Counted from the stretch's first letter, positions 8,470 through 17,235 are shown. The stretch is 64,000 nucleotides of DNA from Inquilinus ginsengisoli_A (GCF_031453975.1 NZ_JAVDPW010000001.1:248001-312000); one strand, 5' to 3'. Notes: generated from the sequence alone by a model not told the origin. Translations and numbers: made by a program.

Positions 8470-8510
8470 CCGCTCTGCCGGCATCGCCGCACGCGATGCC
8501 GGCAGAGCGG
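8470..8510. terminator. Bidirectional stem-loop between gatB and the DUF1097 gene
   Basis: A perfect 18 bp stem (CCGCTCTGCCGGCATCGC and its complement) with a 5-base loop fills the short gap between two convergent genes. There is no U-run, so it may act as a bidirectional or factor-assisted terminator, or protect 3' ends. Confidence 0.7.
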
Positions 8511-8519
8511 GCCGAGCGG

Positions 8520-9059
8520 CTAGGCCGGTGCGGCTGACTTGCTCAGCACCCCGGCGAGCTTGGCCGAGACGTAGCCGAACAGCGCCCCGATCACCATCGA
8601 CACGACCAGCAGGATCACGGGGTTGCCGATGCTCGCCGTGGTCAGGCGCTGCAGCGGCCCGACGCCGCCGGCGTCGGCGCCCTGGTGCAGCGCATAGGCC
8701 ACGGTTGCGGCATAGCCGTAGACATTGGCCGGGACCACCGAAAGCAGGTCGACCGAGGCGACGATCACCAGGAAGAAGACGGTGACGCCGACGACGATGG
8801 CCGGCCACACCGTCCCCAACGCCGGGACCGGGACCTTGACGATGATCAGCAATGCGACCCAGGCGACGATGGCGCCGTAGACATTGCCGGCGATCGTCCT
8901 GCTCAGCGCCTTTTCGTCGGCGCCCGAGTGGAAGAAGCATCCCCAGGCGATGAACCCGGCCCAGACCAAGACGAAGCCGCTCAGCGGCCCCAGGGCCAGG
9001 AATGCCCATACCGCGCCGAGCACTGCTATACTTAAGGATAAGGCAGGCAATTTCGACAT
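8520..9059 (-). CDS. DUF1097 family inner-membrane protein
   Basis: A 179-residue protein with five to six predicted helices (ALSLSIAVLGAVWAFLALG, FVLVWAGFIAWGCFF, IVAWVALLIIV, VWPAIVVGVTVFFLVIVASVDLL, and a last helix near ILLVVSMVIGALFGYV). This matches DUF1097 proteins of unknown function such as E. coli YcdZ. The start is placed where a GGGGGA ribosome binding site precedes MSKLPALSL; upstream sequence is AT-rich and looks like a promoter. It is convergent with gatB and divergent from the next gene. Confidence 0.75.
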   Translation of the reverse strand: MSKLPALSLSIAVLGAVWAFLALGPLSGFVLVWAGFIAWGCFFHSGADEKALSRTIAGNVYGAIVAWVALLIIVKVPVPALGTVWPAIVVGVTVFFLVIVASVDLLSVVPANVYGYAATVAYALHQGADAGGVGPLQRLTTASIGNPVILLVVSMVIGALFGYVSAKLAGVLSKSAAPA

Positions 9060-9268
9060 GGCGTTTCCCCCGAGATCAATATTGTTCTTTGGAGCGCCGC
9101 ATATCATTGAATTCAAAGCATCAGGATTCATACTGTAACAAAGTACGAATTCGTCGCTCGGCTGTTGCTGGTCCTCCCGACTGATGCACCCGGCGTCCGC
9201 CCTTCGGTTTCACGGGATTCAACCTTTCGGCTATGCTCGGCGCTGATCAACGAGGCGGGGGCCGTGGA

Positions 9269-10519
9269 ATGGATGAGACGCTTCCGGCCCTGCGCCTCGG
9301 TGCTGCCCTGGCCGTCGGCCTGATCATCGGGCTGGAGCGCGGCTGGACCGACCGGGGCCGGCCCGAGGGCCGCCGCGCCGCCGGCCTGCGCACCTTCACC
9401 ATCGCCGGCTTCGGCGGCGGCGTCGCCGCATTGCTGGCCCCTGATCTCGGGCCCGGCCCGCTGCTGCTGTTCCTGCTGGGCATCGGGGCTTACATGCTGG
9501 CCGCCTATTGGCGCGACCGCGACGGCGGCCTCGGCCTGACCACCGAGGTCGCAATGCTGGTCACTGTCCTGCTCGGCGCCGCCGCCGGGGCAGGGCATGT
9601 CCTGGTGGGCGCGGGCGGATCCGTCGTCGTCGCCCTGCTGCTGCGCGAGAAGGACCGGCTGCATGGCTGGCTCGACCGCTTCACCCCGGCCGAGACTGCG
9701 GCGGCGCTGCAATTCCTGCTGATCGCGGTGGTGGTGCCGCCGCTGCTGCCGGACCGGACGCTCGACCCGTGGCAGGCGATCAACCCGGCCAAGATCTGGT
9801 GGCTGGTGGTGCTGGTCGCCGGCCTGTCCTTCGCCGGCTATGCCGCGGTGCGCATCGCCGGCGCCCGGGTCGGGACCCTGCTGACCGGGCTTCTGGGCGG
9901 CCTCGTCTCCTCCACCGCGCTGACGTTGGTCTTCGCCCGGCAGGCGCAGGCCGCGCCGCAGGCGGCGCCGGCGCTGGCCGCCGGCGTCATGACCGCCTGG
10001 GCGGTGATGGTCCTCCGCATCGGCGTGCTGGTCCTGGTCCTGCACCCGCCGCTGTTCCTGGCCCTGGCGGCGCCCCTGGCGGGGGCCGCGATCGTGGCGG
10101 CCGGAAGCGGCCTGTGGCTGTGGCGGGCCGCCGCCCATCGGACCAGCGAGGCGCCGCCGCTCGGCAACCCGCTGGAGCTGTGGTCGGCGCTGAAGATCGT
10201 GGCGCTGATCGTGGCGGTGCTGGTGCTGTCGAAAGCGCTCGAGGCCACGCTCGGCGTCGCCGGCCTTTACCTTCTCGGCGCCGTCTCCGGCCTGGCCGAT
10301 GTCGATGCGATCACCCTGTCGGCGGCGCGGCTGGCCCAAGGCGGGCTCGATGTCGCCGTCTGCGCGAACGTGGTGCTGATCGCGGCCGGGGTGAACACCC
10401 TGGTCAAGGCCGGCCTCGCCGTCGTTCTGGGCGGCCGGGCGATGGCGCTGCGCATCGTGCCGGTGACGGTCGCGATGCTGGCTGCCGGCGTGGCCGGCCT
10501 CACCCTTTCGGCCTTCTGA
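9269..10519 (+). CDS. MgtC/SapB-DUF4010 membrane protein
   Basis: A 416-residue polytopic membrane protein. The N-terminal part matches the MgtC/SapB domain (LRLGAALAVGLIIGLERGW...GLRTFTIAGFGGG), and the longer C-terminal part matches DUF4010, with repeated Ala/Leu-rich helices to the end. Members of this two-domain family are usually called MgtC/SapB family proteins; their transport or regulatory role is not settled and they are distinct from virulence MgtC. The start gives MDETLPALRLG. It is followed by a relic of a recombinase gene in a mostly empty 560 bp stretch. Confidence 0.8.
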   Translation: MDETLPALRLGAALAVGLIIGLERGWTDRGRPEGRRAAGLRTFTIAGFGGGVAALLAPDLGPGPLLLFLLGIGAYMLAAYWRDRDGGLGLTTEVAMLVTVLLGAAAGAGHVLVGAGGSVVVALLLREKDRLHGWLDRFTPAETAAALQFLLIAVVVPPLLPDRTLDPWQAINPAKIWWLVVLVAGLSFAGYAAVRIAGARVGTLLTGLLGGLVSSTALTLVFARQAQAAPQAAPALAAGVMTAWAVMVLRIGVLVLVLHPPLFLALAAPLAGAAIVAAGSGLWLWRAAAHRTSEAPPLGNPLELWSALKIVALIVAVLVLSKALEATLGVAGLYLLGAVSGLADVDAITLSAARLAQGGLDVAVCANVVLIAAGVNTLVKAGLAVVLGGRAMALRIVPVTVAMLAAGVAGLTLSAF

Positions 10520-10544
10520 TCCGCGAGCCGCTGCCCGGGACGGC

Positions 10545-10652
10545 CTTCGCCGAGGCCAAAGAGAAGGCCCGGCGCCGTCGCTGAAGGAGATCGCCGGCCG
10601 CCACGAAATGAGGCAGGCGGACCTGGTGCGTCTGCTGGTGCGGATCCTGCCG
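10545..10652 (+). pseudogene. Relic of a serine recombinase C-terminus
   Basis: One frame reads LRRGQREGPAPSLKEIAGRH followed by EMRQADLVRLLVRILP. This resembles the C-terminal helix-turn-helix segment seen in large serine recombinases of alphaproteobacteria, where a basic linker leads into SLKEIA..HGMRQADLVRLLRLAFL. There is no start codon, catalytic domain or continuing similarity; after about 36 codons the frame runs into inverted repeats. I read it as the scar of a lost mobile element. The match is from memory of the family and rests on about 30 residues. Confidence 0.5.
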
Positions 10653-11085
10653 GTGGGGTCGGAGCGCCGTGCCGTCCAGTTAGGGGGCTCCACCGGCCGT
10701 CCCGGCTGTCTCGTGGAGGTGTCCACCTCAGCCCACAAGCGAGACAGGCCACACCGGGTTGGGTGTGGCCTGTCCATTGTTTTGCCGTCGGTTTTTGTAC
10801 GCCGCCTTCGGGTGAACCTCCCACCAGACGAAGCCGCTCGGCTGACGATTTATTAAACGCTATGTGTCCCGTTGGATAAAAACCGTATCAATTTGCGTGG
10901 GTGTCTGTACTCTTGAAACGCTGAGAGCATGACTGAAAACCCATCGCGGTCCCATCTGCAAATTGAAGGATGGCAACCTGACCCAAATGGACTATCTTTA
11001 TCAAAGCCCGGGGGATAGTGGGCAAGCATCGCGGCGCAAGGCCGGCGCAGCCTGCGCTGGCGCCCAGTCGAGGATCGTTCCCGGA
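10653..11085. other. Gene-poor stretch with overlapping inverted repeats and AT-rich leader
   Basis: No convincing gene is seen. The first part holds two competing hairpins: CTGTCTCG at 10706 can pair with CGAGACAG at 10740, while GACAGGCCACACC at 10743 pairs perfectly with its complement ending at 10774, followed by a T-rich stretch. A small GAGGTG/CACCTC hairpin sits inside the first. From about 10840 the DNA is clearly more AT-rich than its surroundings and probably carries the promoter of the LuxR-type gene. The hairpins may be ends of a lost mobile element. Confidence 0.5.
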
Positions 11086-12249
11086 ATGGCGGATGGTCTG
11101 TCGGATCTCATCGCGAGAATCTACGATGCGGCGCTCGACCAGGGGTTATGGGATTCTGTTCTCAACGACCTCGCCCGGCAATTCGCCGACGGCCACGCCA
11201 GCCTCTACCTGCTGCATGAATCCGACGATGTCGACACCGCCGCCTTCGAGGCGCTGGCGGCCACCAGCAGCTGGGATCCGGCCTTCATCGACAGCTACGC
11301 CCAGCATTTCTGGCGCACCAACCCCTGGAGCGACCGGGTCCTGCAGCGCGGCGTCGGCGAGGTCACGGTCAGCGATACGCTGGTCCCCCGCAATTCGCTG
11401 GAGCGGACGGAGTTCTACTCCGACTGGCTGAGGCCGCAGCAGCTGTTCTCCGGCATCGGCGGCACCTTCCTGCGCCGCGGCGGCGTCTCCGCCCATATCA
11501 GCGTGCTGCACGCCTCGCCGATGACCGAGCAGGACACGGAGCGGCTGACCACGCTGATGCGTTTGCTGCTGCCCCATTTCGCCCGCGCGGCACAGGTCCA
11601 TCAGCGGCTCGGCGACGTGACCACCCAGCGCGATGCGCTGGAAACCGGCCTGGACCGCCTGTCGATCGGGGTGATCCTGACCGACCCGACCGGGCGGGTC
11701 TCGTTCTCCAACCGCGTGGCCGACGATCTGCTGCGGGCGGGAACCGCGCTGCGGGTCGACCAGCGCGGGCTGATCTGCGCCAGCCAGCCGTCCGAGACCG
11801 CGCGGCTGCGCCAGCTGATCGCCTCCGCCTCGATCATCCTCGACGACCCCGGGCTGGAGCCGGGCGGCGGGCTGACCCTGTCGGACACCGGCGGCGACGA
11901 CCGGCTCGCCGTCCTGGTCGCGCCGGTCGGCCGTGGCCGCCCGCTGCTGGGCCTGACCCAGCCCAAGGCCGCGATCTTCATCGCCGGGCCGACGCCGGCG
12001 AACCAGATGTCGCAGCCGGAGCTCCGTCGGCTCTACGGCCTGACCGCGACCGAGGCCCGCATCGCCGGCGAGCTGGCGGCCGGGTTGTCGCTGAAGCAGA
12101 TCGCGACCCGGCTCGACGTCAGCTACGAGACCATCCGCAACCATCTCAAGAAGATCTTCGCCAAGACCCGCACCAACCGGCAGTCGGAGTTGGTGCGCCA
12201 GCTGCTGCGCAACCTGCCGGCGATCGGCGGCCGCAGCGAGGCGGTGTAG
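11086..12249 (+). CDS. LuxR-type helix-turn-helix transcriptional regulator
   Basis: A 387-residue regulator with a C-terminal LuxR/GerE-type helix-turn-helix (LYGLTATEARIAGELAAGLSLKQIATRLDVSYETIRNHLKKIFAKTRTNRQSELV) in the last 65 residues. The long N-terminal region begins LIARIYDAALDQGLWDSVLNDLARQF and looks like a GAF/PAS-like sensory part with a central PAS-like segment (LSIGVILTDPTGRVSFSNRVADDLL). No receiver domain is present. The start is uncertain: in-frame ATG or TTG codons lie 99-123 bases upstream, but that extension uses AT-ending codons unlike the gene body, so this ATG is preferred. The target genes are unknown. Confidence 0.8.
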   Translation: MADGLSDLIARIYDAALDQGLWDSVLNDLARQFADGHASLYLLHESDDVDTAAFEALAATSSWDPAFIDSYAQHFWRTNPWSDRVLQRGVGEVTVSDTLVPRNSLERTEFYSDWLRPQQLFSGIGGTFLRRGGVSAHISVLHASPMTEQDTERLTTLMRLLLPHFARAAQVHQRLGDVTTQRDALETGLDRLSIGVILTDPTGRVSFSNRVADDLLRAGTALRVDQRGLICASQPSETARLRQLIASASIILDDPGLEPGGGLTLSDTGGDDRLAVLVAPVGRGRPLLGLTQPKAAIFIAGPTPANQMSQPELRRLYGLTATEARIAGELAAGLSLKQIATRLDVSYETIRNHLKKIFAKTRTNRQSELVRQLLRNLPAIGGRSEAV

Positions 12250-12269
12250 GCGGCCAGCCAAGGGCCAGC

Positions 12270-13286
12270 TCAGAACATCCGGCGCCAGAGCATCAGCACG
12301 ATCGTCGCCACGCCCGCGACCACGATCAGCAGCATCACCCACAGGAACGCCCCAGGATCCTGCAGCCCGGGCATGCCGGCGACATTCATGCCGAAGATGC
12401 CGGTGATCAGCGTCATCGGCAGGAAGATCGCGGTCAGCACCGCCAGCACCAGCAGGCTGCGATTCATCGCCTCGGCCCGCTGCGCCGCAATTTCCTCCTG
12501 CAGCAGGCGGGCCCGGTCGATCACCTCGTCCAGGCTGCGGGCGGCGCGGCGGAAGCGTTCGGCCGCGGCGACCAGGCTGCCCCGCCCGGCCGCGTCGGCC
12601 CAGTCCGGCAGATCGTCAAGCCCGGCGGCGAAGGTGGTGCCTTCCGGCAGCAGGTGGCGCCGCAGCGCGGCGGCGCTGCGGCGGATGCGGCCCAGCGCCT
12701 GGCGGTCCTCGACCGTGTGGCTGTTCGACCGGTCGTCCAGCACCCGGTCTTCGATCTCGTCGACCTGCTCCATCAGCTTCTCGACCGTCGCCTCCGCCTC
12801 CGCCGCCAGGTGCTCGCCGACCAAAGCGAGCATGCCGAGGGCGGTGGCGGGCGCCCGCCCGGAATCGAGGCTGCGGCGGATCTCGTCGACCGCACGCAGC
12901 GGATGGCGGCGGCCGGTGACCAGCAGGTTCGGCCCGACGCAGAACCGCATCCGGCTGATCTGGTCGGGCTCGAAGGCGAAATCATGGTGCAGCCCGTTGG
13001 CGGCGCCGACCACCCAGCCGTCCAGTCGTTGCAGGTGGACCCGGTCCGGCCCGTCCAGCAGCCATTGGGCCACGGCGGGGGGTACGGTCGCGTGATGCGC
13101 CAGCCAGTGCCGGGCGCGGGTGTCTGTCAGCTTCAGATGCAGCCAGACCCAGCCGTCGCCCGGCTCCGGCAACGGGTCGACCCCGGTCTGGCGGCAGGCG
13201 CCGGATCCGGGGTCGAAGTGATAGGCGGCGGCGACCGCATCGCCGAAGTGAAAGCTGACGAGCGGCCGCTTTTCGTCCAATCCCAC
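12270..13286 (-). CDS. CorA/ZntB family divalent cation transporter
   Basis: A 338-residue protein of the CorA superfamily. The large N-terminal cytoplasmic domain contains WVWLHLKLTDTRARHWL; a long helix rich in charged residues follows, then two C-terminal membrane helices joined by the signature loop GIFGMNVAGMPG. The Gly-Met-Asn-Val-x-Gly-x-Pro pattern is closer to ZntB zinc transporters than to classic magnesium CorA. The start is GTG. It begins 7 bases after the stop of the phosphate transporter gene, so both form one operon. Confidence 0.83.
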   Translation of the reverse strand: MGLDEKRPLVSFHFGDAVAAAYHFDPGSGACRQTGVDPLPEPGDGWVWLHLKLTDTRARHWLAHHATVPPAVAQWLLDGPDRVHLQRLDGWVVGAANGLHHDFAFEPDQISRMRFCVGPNLLVTGRRHPLRAVDEIRRSLDSGRAPATALGMLALVGEHLAAEAEATVEKLMEQVDEIEDRVLDDRSNSHTVEDRQALGRIRRSAAALRRHLLPEGTTFAAGLDDLPDWADAAGRGSLVAAAERFRRAARSLDEVIDRARLLQEEIAAQRAEAMNRSLLVLAVLTAIFLPMTLITGIFGMNVAGMPGLQDPGAFLWVMLLIVVAGVATIVLMLWRRMF

Positions 13287-13293
13287 GCTCGGA

Positions 13294-14877
13294 TCAGAAC
13301 AGGTGGCGCAGCAGCCAGTACAGGCCGCCGGCCAGCACGATCGAGACCGGCAGGGTCAGCACCCAGGCCATGATCAGGTTGCGGATGGTGCTCCACTGCA
13401 GCCCGGACCGGTTGGCCGCCATCGTGCCGGCGACGCCGGAGGACAGCACATGGGTGGTGCTGACCGGCAGGCCGTAGACATCGGCGGCGCCGATCGTGGC
13501 CATGGCGACGAGTTCGGCCGAGGCGCCCTGGGCGTAGGTCAGGTGCTCCTTGCCGATCTTCTCGCCGACGGTGACGACGATGCGCTTCCAGCCGACCATG
13601 GTGCCGAGGCCCAGCGCAATGGCGACCGCGACCTTGACCCAGGTCGGGATGAACTTGGTCGCCTGGTCGAGATAGCCGCGATAGGCGGTCAGCACCTTGC
13701 CGTCATCGGCGGTGAAGGCCGGCGTCTCGGACTTCGCCATCAGCTTCAGCGCTTCGGAGGCGAGGTACATGTCGTTGCGGATGTTGCCGGTCTGCTCCAG
13801 CGGGACCGTGGCCAGGCTGCTGCGGCCGGCGACGCTGCGGTCGATCTCGCGGGTCAGCGCGGCCAGGGCCGGGATCGTCTCCGGCGCGATGGTGCGGTCG
13901 CGGACATAGGCGGTGGCGGCTGCCCGGGCATCGGCCGGGGCGGCGACGCCGTTGGTGTAGCGGTCGAGCACGCCCGCCGCCTGCTGCGACGACTGCTCGA
14001 AGGCGGCGATCTGGGTTTCCGGCATCGCCCGGTTCAGGGCGTAGGCGGTGGGCACCGTGCCGATCAGGATCAGCATGATCAGCCCCATGCCCTTCTGCCC
14101 GTCATTCGAGCCGTGGGCGAAGCTGACGCCGGTGCAGGTCAGGATCAGCAGGCCGCGGATCCACAGCGGCGGCGGCTTGGCACCTTCCGGCGCCTTGTAC
14201 AGCTCCGGCCGCTTGATCAGAAGCTTGGCGGCCAGCAGCAGCAGGGCGGCGGCGACGAAGCCGACCAGCGGCGACAGCAGCAGCGACTTGCCGATGCCCA
14301 GGGCCTGGGACCAGTCCACGCCGCTGGTGCCGGTGCCCGGGATGGCCATCAGCTGGTTCATCAGCCCGACGCCGATGATCGAGCCGATCAGCGTGTGCGA
14401 GGAGGAGGAGGGCAGGCCGAAATACCAGGTGCCGACATTCCAGATGATCGCGGCGATCAGCAGGGCGAACACCATGGCGAAGCCGGCTTGGCTGCCGACC
14501 TGCAGGATCAGCTCGACCGGCAGCAGCGAGATGATGCCGAAGGCGACGATGCCGGTCGACGTCAGCACGCCCAGGAAGTTCCAGGCGCCGGACCACACCA
14601 CCGCGAGGGTGGGCGGCAGCGAGTTGGTGTAGATCACCGTCGCCACCGCGTTGGCAGTGTCGTGGAAGCCGTTGACGAATTCGAAGCCCAGCGCGATCAG
14701 CAGTGCGATGCCGAGCAGCAGGAAGGGCAACAGGCTGGGGGAATGGACGTCGCCCAGGTCGTTGACCAGGCTCCAGCCGGCATAGATCACGCCGGCGATG
14801 AGCAGGCCGAAGACGGCCAGCGGGGTCAGTCTGCTCAGGCCCCCTGTGGGCCTGGAGTCGAGCACGGAACTGGTCAT
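13294..14877 (-). CDS. pit: PiT family inorganic phosphate transporter
   Basis: A 527-residue low-affinity phosphate:cation symporter. The two PiT repeats are visible: FEFVNGFHDTANAVATVIY near residue 67 and VSFAHGSNDGQKGMGLIML near residue 257, each carrying the conserved Asn/Asp residues. Between them is a hydrophilic insertion of about 130 residues. About ten to twelve membrane helices are predicted, including a final one near the C-terminal LYWLLRHLF. The neighbouring zntB-like gene is cotranscribed, possibly because metal-phosphate complexes are the transported species (inference). Confidence 0.88.
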   Translation of the reverse strand: MTSSVLDSRPTGGLSRLTPLAVFGLLIAGVIYAGWSLVNDLGDVHSPSLLPFLLLGIALLIALGFEFVNGFHDTANAVATVIYTNSLPPTLAVVWSGAWNFLGVLTSTGIVAFGIISLLPVELILQVGSQAGFAMVFALLIAAIIWNVGTWYFGLPSSSSHTLIGSIIGVGLMNQLMAIPGTGTSGVDWSQALGIGKSLLLSPLVGFVAAALLLLAAKLLIKRPELYKAPEGAKPPPLWIRGLLILTCTGVSFAHGSNDGQKGMGLIMLILIGTVPTAYALNRAMPETQIAAFEQSSQQAAGVLDRYTNGVAAPADARAAATAYVRDRTIAPETIPALAALTREIDRSVAGRSSLATVPLEQTGNIRNDMYLASEALKLMAKSETPAFTADDGKVLTAYRGYLDQATKFIPTWVKVAVAIALGLGTMVGWKRIVVTVGEKIGKEHLTYAQGASAELVAMATIGAADVYGLPVSTTHVLSSGVAGTMAANRSGLQWSTIRNLIMAWVLTLPVSIVLAGGLYWLLRHLF

Positions 14878-15045
14878 GGGATGCCTCGGCCGGCTTCGAT
14901 CGATGAAGCCGTGACCCTACAAGCCGTGTGTTACGGTATTGTTGTGGTTTCCGGACGTCATCGGGTCACGTCGAACCCGGAACAGTGTGCGGCCCCAGCC
15001 GTTGATACGGGGCGTTTCGCGGCCCATCGATCGAGGGAGAGGACC

Positions 15046-15444
15046 ATGGTCTTGAGAAGGGGAATGGGTCTCGCCGTCCTGGCGCTGGGCCTCGTGCTCG
15101 GCCTTGCGGCCTGCGCCCGGCAGGTGCGGCCGATCATCGACCCCGCGACCTCGGTCGCGGGCGGCCGGAACTATGAGTTCGACGTCGGCCAGTGCCAGCA
15201 GCTGGCGGATCAGGTCGACACCGGCGGCCGAACCGTCGGCGGGGCGCTGGTCGGCGGCGCGGTCGGTGCCGCCGGCGGCGCGATCATCGGTGCCTTCACC
15301 GGCAATGTCGGGCGCGGCGCCGCGATCGGCGCGGGCGTCGGCGGCCTGACCGGCGGCGTCGGCGGCGCGGCCTCCGGCGCGACCTCGACCCGCGACGTCG
15401 TCCGCAACTGCATGATGCGCCGCGGCTACGCCGTGCTGGACTAA
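15046..15444 (+). CDS. Glycine-zipper lipoprotein
   Basis: A 132-residue exported lipoprotein. The signal peptide ends in the lipobox LGLAACARQ, with Cys lipidation near residue 22. The middle holds a long glycine-zipper segment (GGALVGGAVGAAGGAIIGAFTGNVGRGAAIGAGVGG) like SlyB/Rick_17kDa outer-membrane proteins. It has a GAGGGAGAGG ribosome binding site before the ATG. It is likely anchored in the outer membrane, where such zippers may span or stabilise the bilayer. It is divergent from the phosphate transporter and convergent with the agmatinase gene. Confidence 0.82.
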   Translation: MVLRRGMGLAVLALGLVLGLAACARQVRPIIDPATSVAGGRNYEFDVGQCQQLADQVDTGGRTVGGALVGGAVGAAGGAIIGAFTGNVGRGAAIGAGVGGLTGGVGGAASGATSTRDVVRNCMMRRGYAVLD

Positions 15445-15448
15445 CGCC

Positions 15449-16369
15449 TTAAGGTGCCTGCTGGGCCGACAGCAGGCAGAGCCAGGTCCAGCCGACCGTC
15501 GCGGCCAGCACGGCGGTGATCTCGGAATGGTCGTAGGGCGGGCAGGTCTCGACCACATCGGCGCCGACCCAGTCGAGGTCGCCGAGCCGGCGCAGGATGG
15601 CCAGCGCCTGCCACGAGAACAGGCCGCCGGCCTCGGGGCAGGCGACGCCCGGCGCCATGCCGGGGTCGATCACGTCGATGTCGAAGGTCAGGTAGGCCGG
15701 CCGGTTGCCGACCACGGCGCGGATGCGGTCGACGGTGCGGTCGATGCCGTCGAGATGCACGCTCTCGGCCGACAGACCGGTCACGCCCCGGTCCCGGGTC
15801 CAGGCGGCGGTGTCACGCGCGACCGGGCTGTGCAGCCCGACCTGGATCGTGGCCCGCGGGTCGATCAGGCCTCGCTCGATGGCCAGCCGGACATGCGATC
15901 CGTGATAGACCGGCGCCGAGGGCGCGCCGGACCAGGTGTCGCAATGCGCGTCGAACTGCACCAGTGCCACCGGACCGTGCTTCGCCGCCGTCGCTTGCAG
16001 CAGCGGCAGGGTGATGGTATGGTCGCCGCCGAGGGCCAGCACCCTAGCCCCGGCCGCCAGTTGCTCCGCCGTCGCCTGCCGGATCGCCGCCAGGCTTCCG
16101 GCGATGTCGGCGGTGATCGGCGCGGCGTCGCCGGCATCGTACAGGTCCAGGCGGTCCTGCGGGCTCAGGCCCAGCTCGGGATGGTCGTCGCCAGTCAGCA
16201 CCCGGCTCACGGCGCGGATCGCGCCCGGCCCGAAGCGGGAGCCGGGGCGGTAGGTGGTGCCGAAATCGAACGGCGCTCCCAGCACGGCGACGGCGGGGCG
16301 GTCCCCTTCGGGCTTGCGGCGGTGCGGCGCGCCGAGGAACGTCGCGATGCCGGCATAGGGCGGGGCCAT
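15449..16369 (-). CDS. speB: Agmatinase/arginase family ureohydrolase
   Basis: A 306-residue ureohydrolase with the binuclear manganese ligands intact: GGDHTITLPLL (His), VQFDAHCDTW (Asp-x-His-x-Asp) and YLTFDIDVIDPGMAPGV (Asp-x-Asp). PFDFGTTYRPGSRFGPGAIR near the N-terminus is typical of agmatinases, which convert agmatine to putrescine and urea. Guanidinobutyrase or guanidinopropionase activity is possible, so the substrate is likely but not certain. The last codons overlap an inverted repeat that may end transcription between this gene and the convergent lipoprotein gene. Confidence 0.85.
   Translation of the reverse strand: MAPPYAGIATFLGAPHRRKPEGDRPAVAVLGAPFDFGTTYRPGSRFGPGAIRAVSRVLTGDDHPELGLSPQDRLDLYDAGDAAPITADIAGSLAAIRQATAEQLAAGARVLALGGDHTITLPLLQATAAKHGPVALVQFDAHCDTWSGAPSAPVYHGSHVRLAIERGLIDPRATIQVGLHSPVARDTAAWTRDRGVTGLSAESVHLDGIDRTVDRIRAVVGNRPAYLTFDIDVIDPGMAPGVACPEAGGLFSWQALAILRRLGDLDWVGADVVETCPPYDHSEITAVLAATVGWTWLCLLSAQQAP
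15455..15478. terminator. Stem-loop at the 3' ends of two convergent genes
   Basis: TGCCTGCTG and its complement form a perfect 9 bp stem with a 6-base loop. It lies inside the last codons of the agmatinase gene and 11 bases after the stop of the lipoprotein gene. There is no U-run; a terminator role is inferred from position. Confidence 0.4.
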
Positions 16370-16461
16370 GGCTCTCTCCGGACCGGAAACGGGCCGCGAT
16401 GGTTCTTGCCCGCCGCCGGGGTGTCAAGCCGTGTCGGCCCCCGGGTCGCTCCCCGGCCCCG

Positions 16462-16860
16462 TCACTCCGGGCGGCGGAACGCCTGATCGATCGGCACCTG
16501 CAGGCCGGTGGCCAGGCGGTTGGTCTCGTTCGCCATGCCGGTCACCGCCATCAGCTCGCCCAGCATCTCGTCGGTCATCCCGGCCTTGCGCGCGGCGACG
16601 GTGTGCGACGCGATGCAGTAGCCGCAGCCATTGGTGGTGCTGACGGCGAGATAGATCATCTCCTTCACCAGCGGGTCGATCGCGCCCGGGGCCATCACCT
16701 CCTTCAGGCTCTCCCAGGTCCGCTTCAGCGTCGGCGGGTGGACGGCCAAGGCCTTCCAGAAGTTGTTGACCCGGTCGATCTTCCGGGTGGTCATGATGTC
16801 GTCGAACACGGCGCGCACCTCCGGCGGCGCCTCGTCATACTCGATCAGCCCCGATGTCAT
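16462..16860 (-). CDS. AhpD-like carboxymuconolactone decarboxylase family protein
   Basis: A 132-residue all-helical protein with the AhpD-type redox centre EMIYLAVSTTNGCGYCIASHTVAARKAGMT near residue 65: a Glu, a Cys-x-x-Cys pair and a downstream His. Such proteins are called peroxidase-related or CMD-family proteins and often have thiol-dependent peroxidase activity. The N-terminal extension seen in the open frame lacks a ribosome binding site, so translation is taken from MTSGLIEYDEAP. The agmatinase gene follows after 92 bp on the same strand. Confidence 0.82.
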   Translation of the reverse strand: MTSGLIEYDEAPPEVRAVFDDIMTTRKIDRVNNFWKALAVHPPTLKRTWESLKEVMAPGAIDPLVKEMIYLAVSTTNGCGYCIASHTVAARKAGMTDEMLGELMAVTGMANETNRLATGLQVPIDQAFRRPE

Positions 16861-17235
16861 GCGCTGTCCCCTATTGCGGTCTGGTCGGGCAAGGTGGCAC
16901 AGCCCGGCCGCAGCGTCATGGGTCCGGGAGGGGCCGCCGGCCCGGCAAATCGTCACAATTGTGCAGGTGACAAGCCGGATCGGTCCCGGCTATGGTTCGG
17001 GCGCAGTCGGTCCTGCCGAGCGCGGCGTGCAGTCGCGAATCCCGGCGGTTGACTCTGTCCTGCCGATCACTATACTCCGCGCGCTTCGGAGCTGTAAGGC
17101 GCCCGAAGCGCAAGGCGTTCGCATGGCCGCTCCGGCCTGCGGGCAACCATGAACAGCATACCCGGCGTTGCAGGCCTCGCCTCACAAGGGCAGGGCAGCG
17201 GCGGCGCCGAAGGTGGCACTCACAAGGAGAGAGAC
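16861..17235. other. Leader and promoter region of the alpha ribosomal operon
   Basis: This 375 bp divergent region holds no gene. It carries a consensus sigma-70 promoter pointing toward rpsM and about 150 bases of untranslated leader, which could host autogenous control by a ribosomal protein. An in-frame ATG at 17149 precedes the rpsM GTG but lacks a ribosome binding site as good as that of the GTG. Confidence 0.6.
17049..17076 (+). promoter_or_regulatory. Sigma-70 promoter of the rpsM-rpsK-rpoA-rplQ operon
   Basis: TTGACT (-35) and TATACT (-10) are separated by 16 bases, close to the housekeeping consensus and standing out in GC-rich DNA. Transcription would start near 17083, leaving a leader of about 150 bases. 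A strong promoter here fits the absence of the spc operon genes upstream. Confidence 0.75.

Noticed and set aside
9135..9160. GTAACA in the intergenic region before the MgtC-like gene as a third ECF-type promoter
   Set aside because: The sequence 16 bases downstream is CTCG, not CGAA or similar.
10963..11085. Upstream TTG or ATG starts for the LuxR-type regulator
   Set aside because: The extra 33-41 residues use AT-ending codons unlike the gene body and carry no family similarity; kept only as an alternative.
13303..15444. A 713-codon open frame on the plus strand across the phosphate transporter gene
   Set aside because: It mirrors the GC-rich third positions of the minus-strand transporter, is Gln/Arg/Gly-rich and has no recognisable domain. 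Only its last part, the glycine-zipper lipoprotein from 15046, is real.
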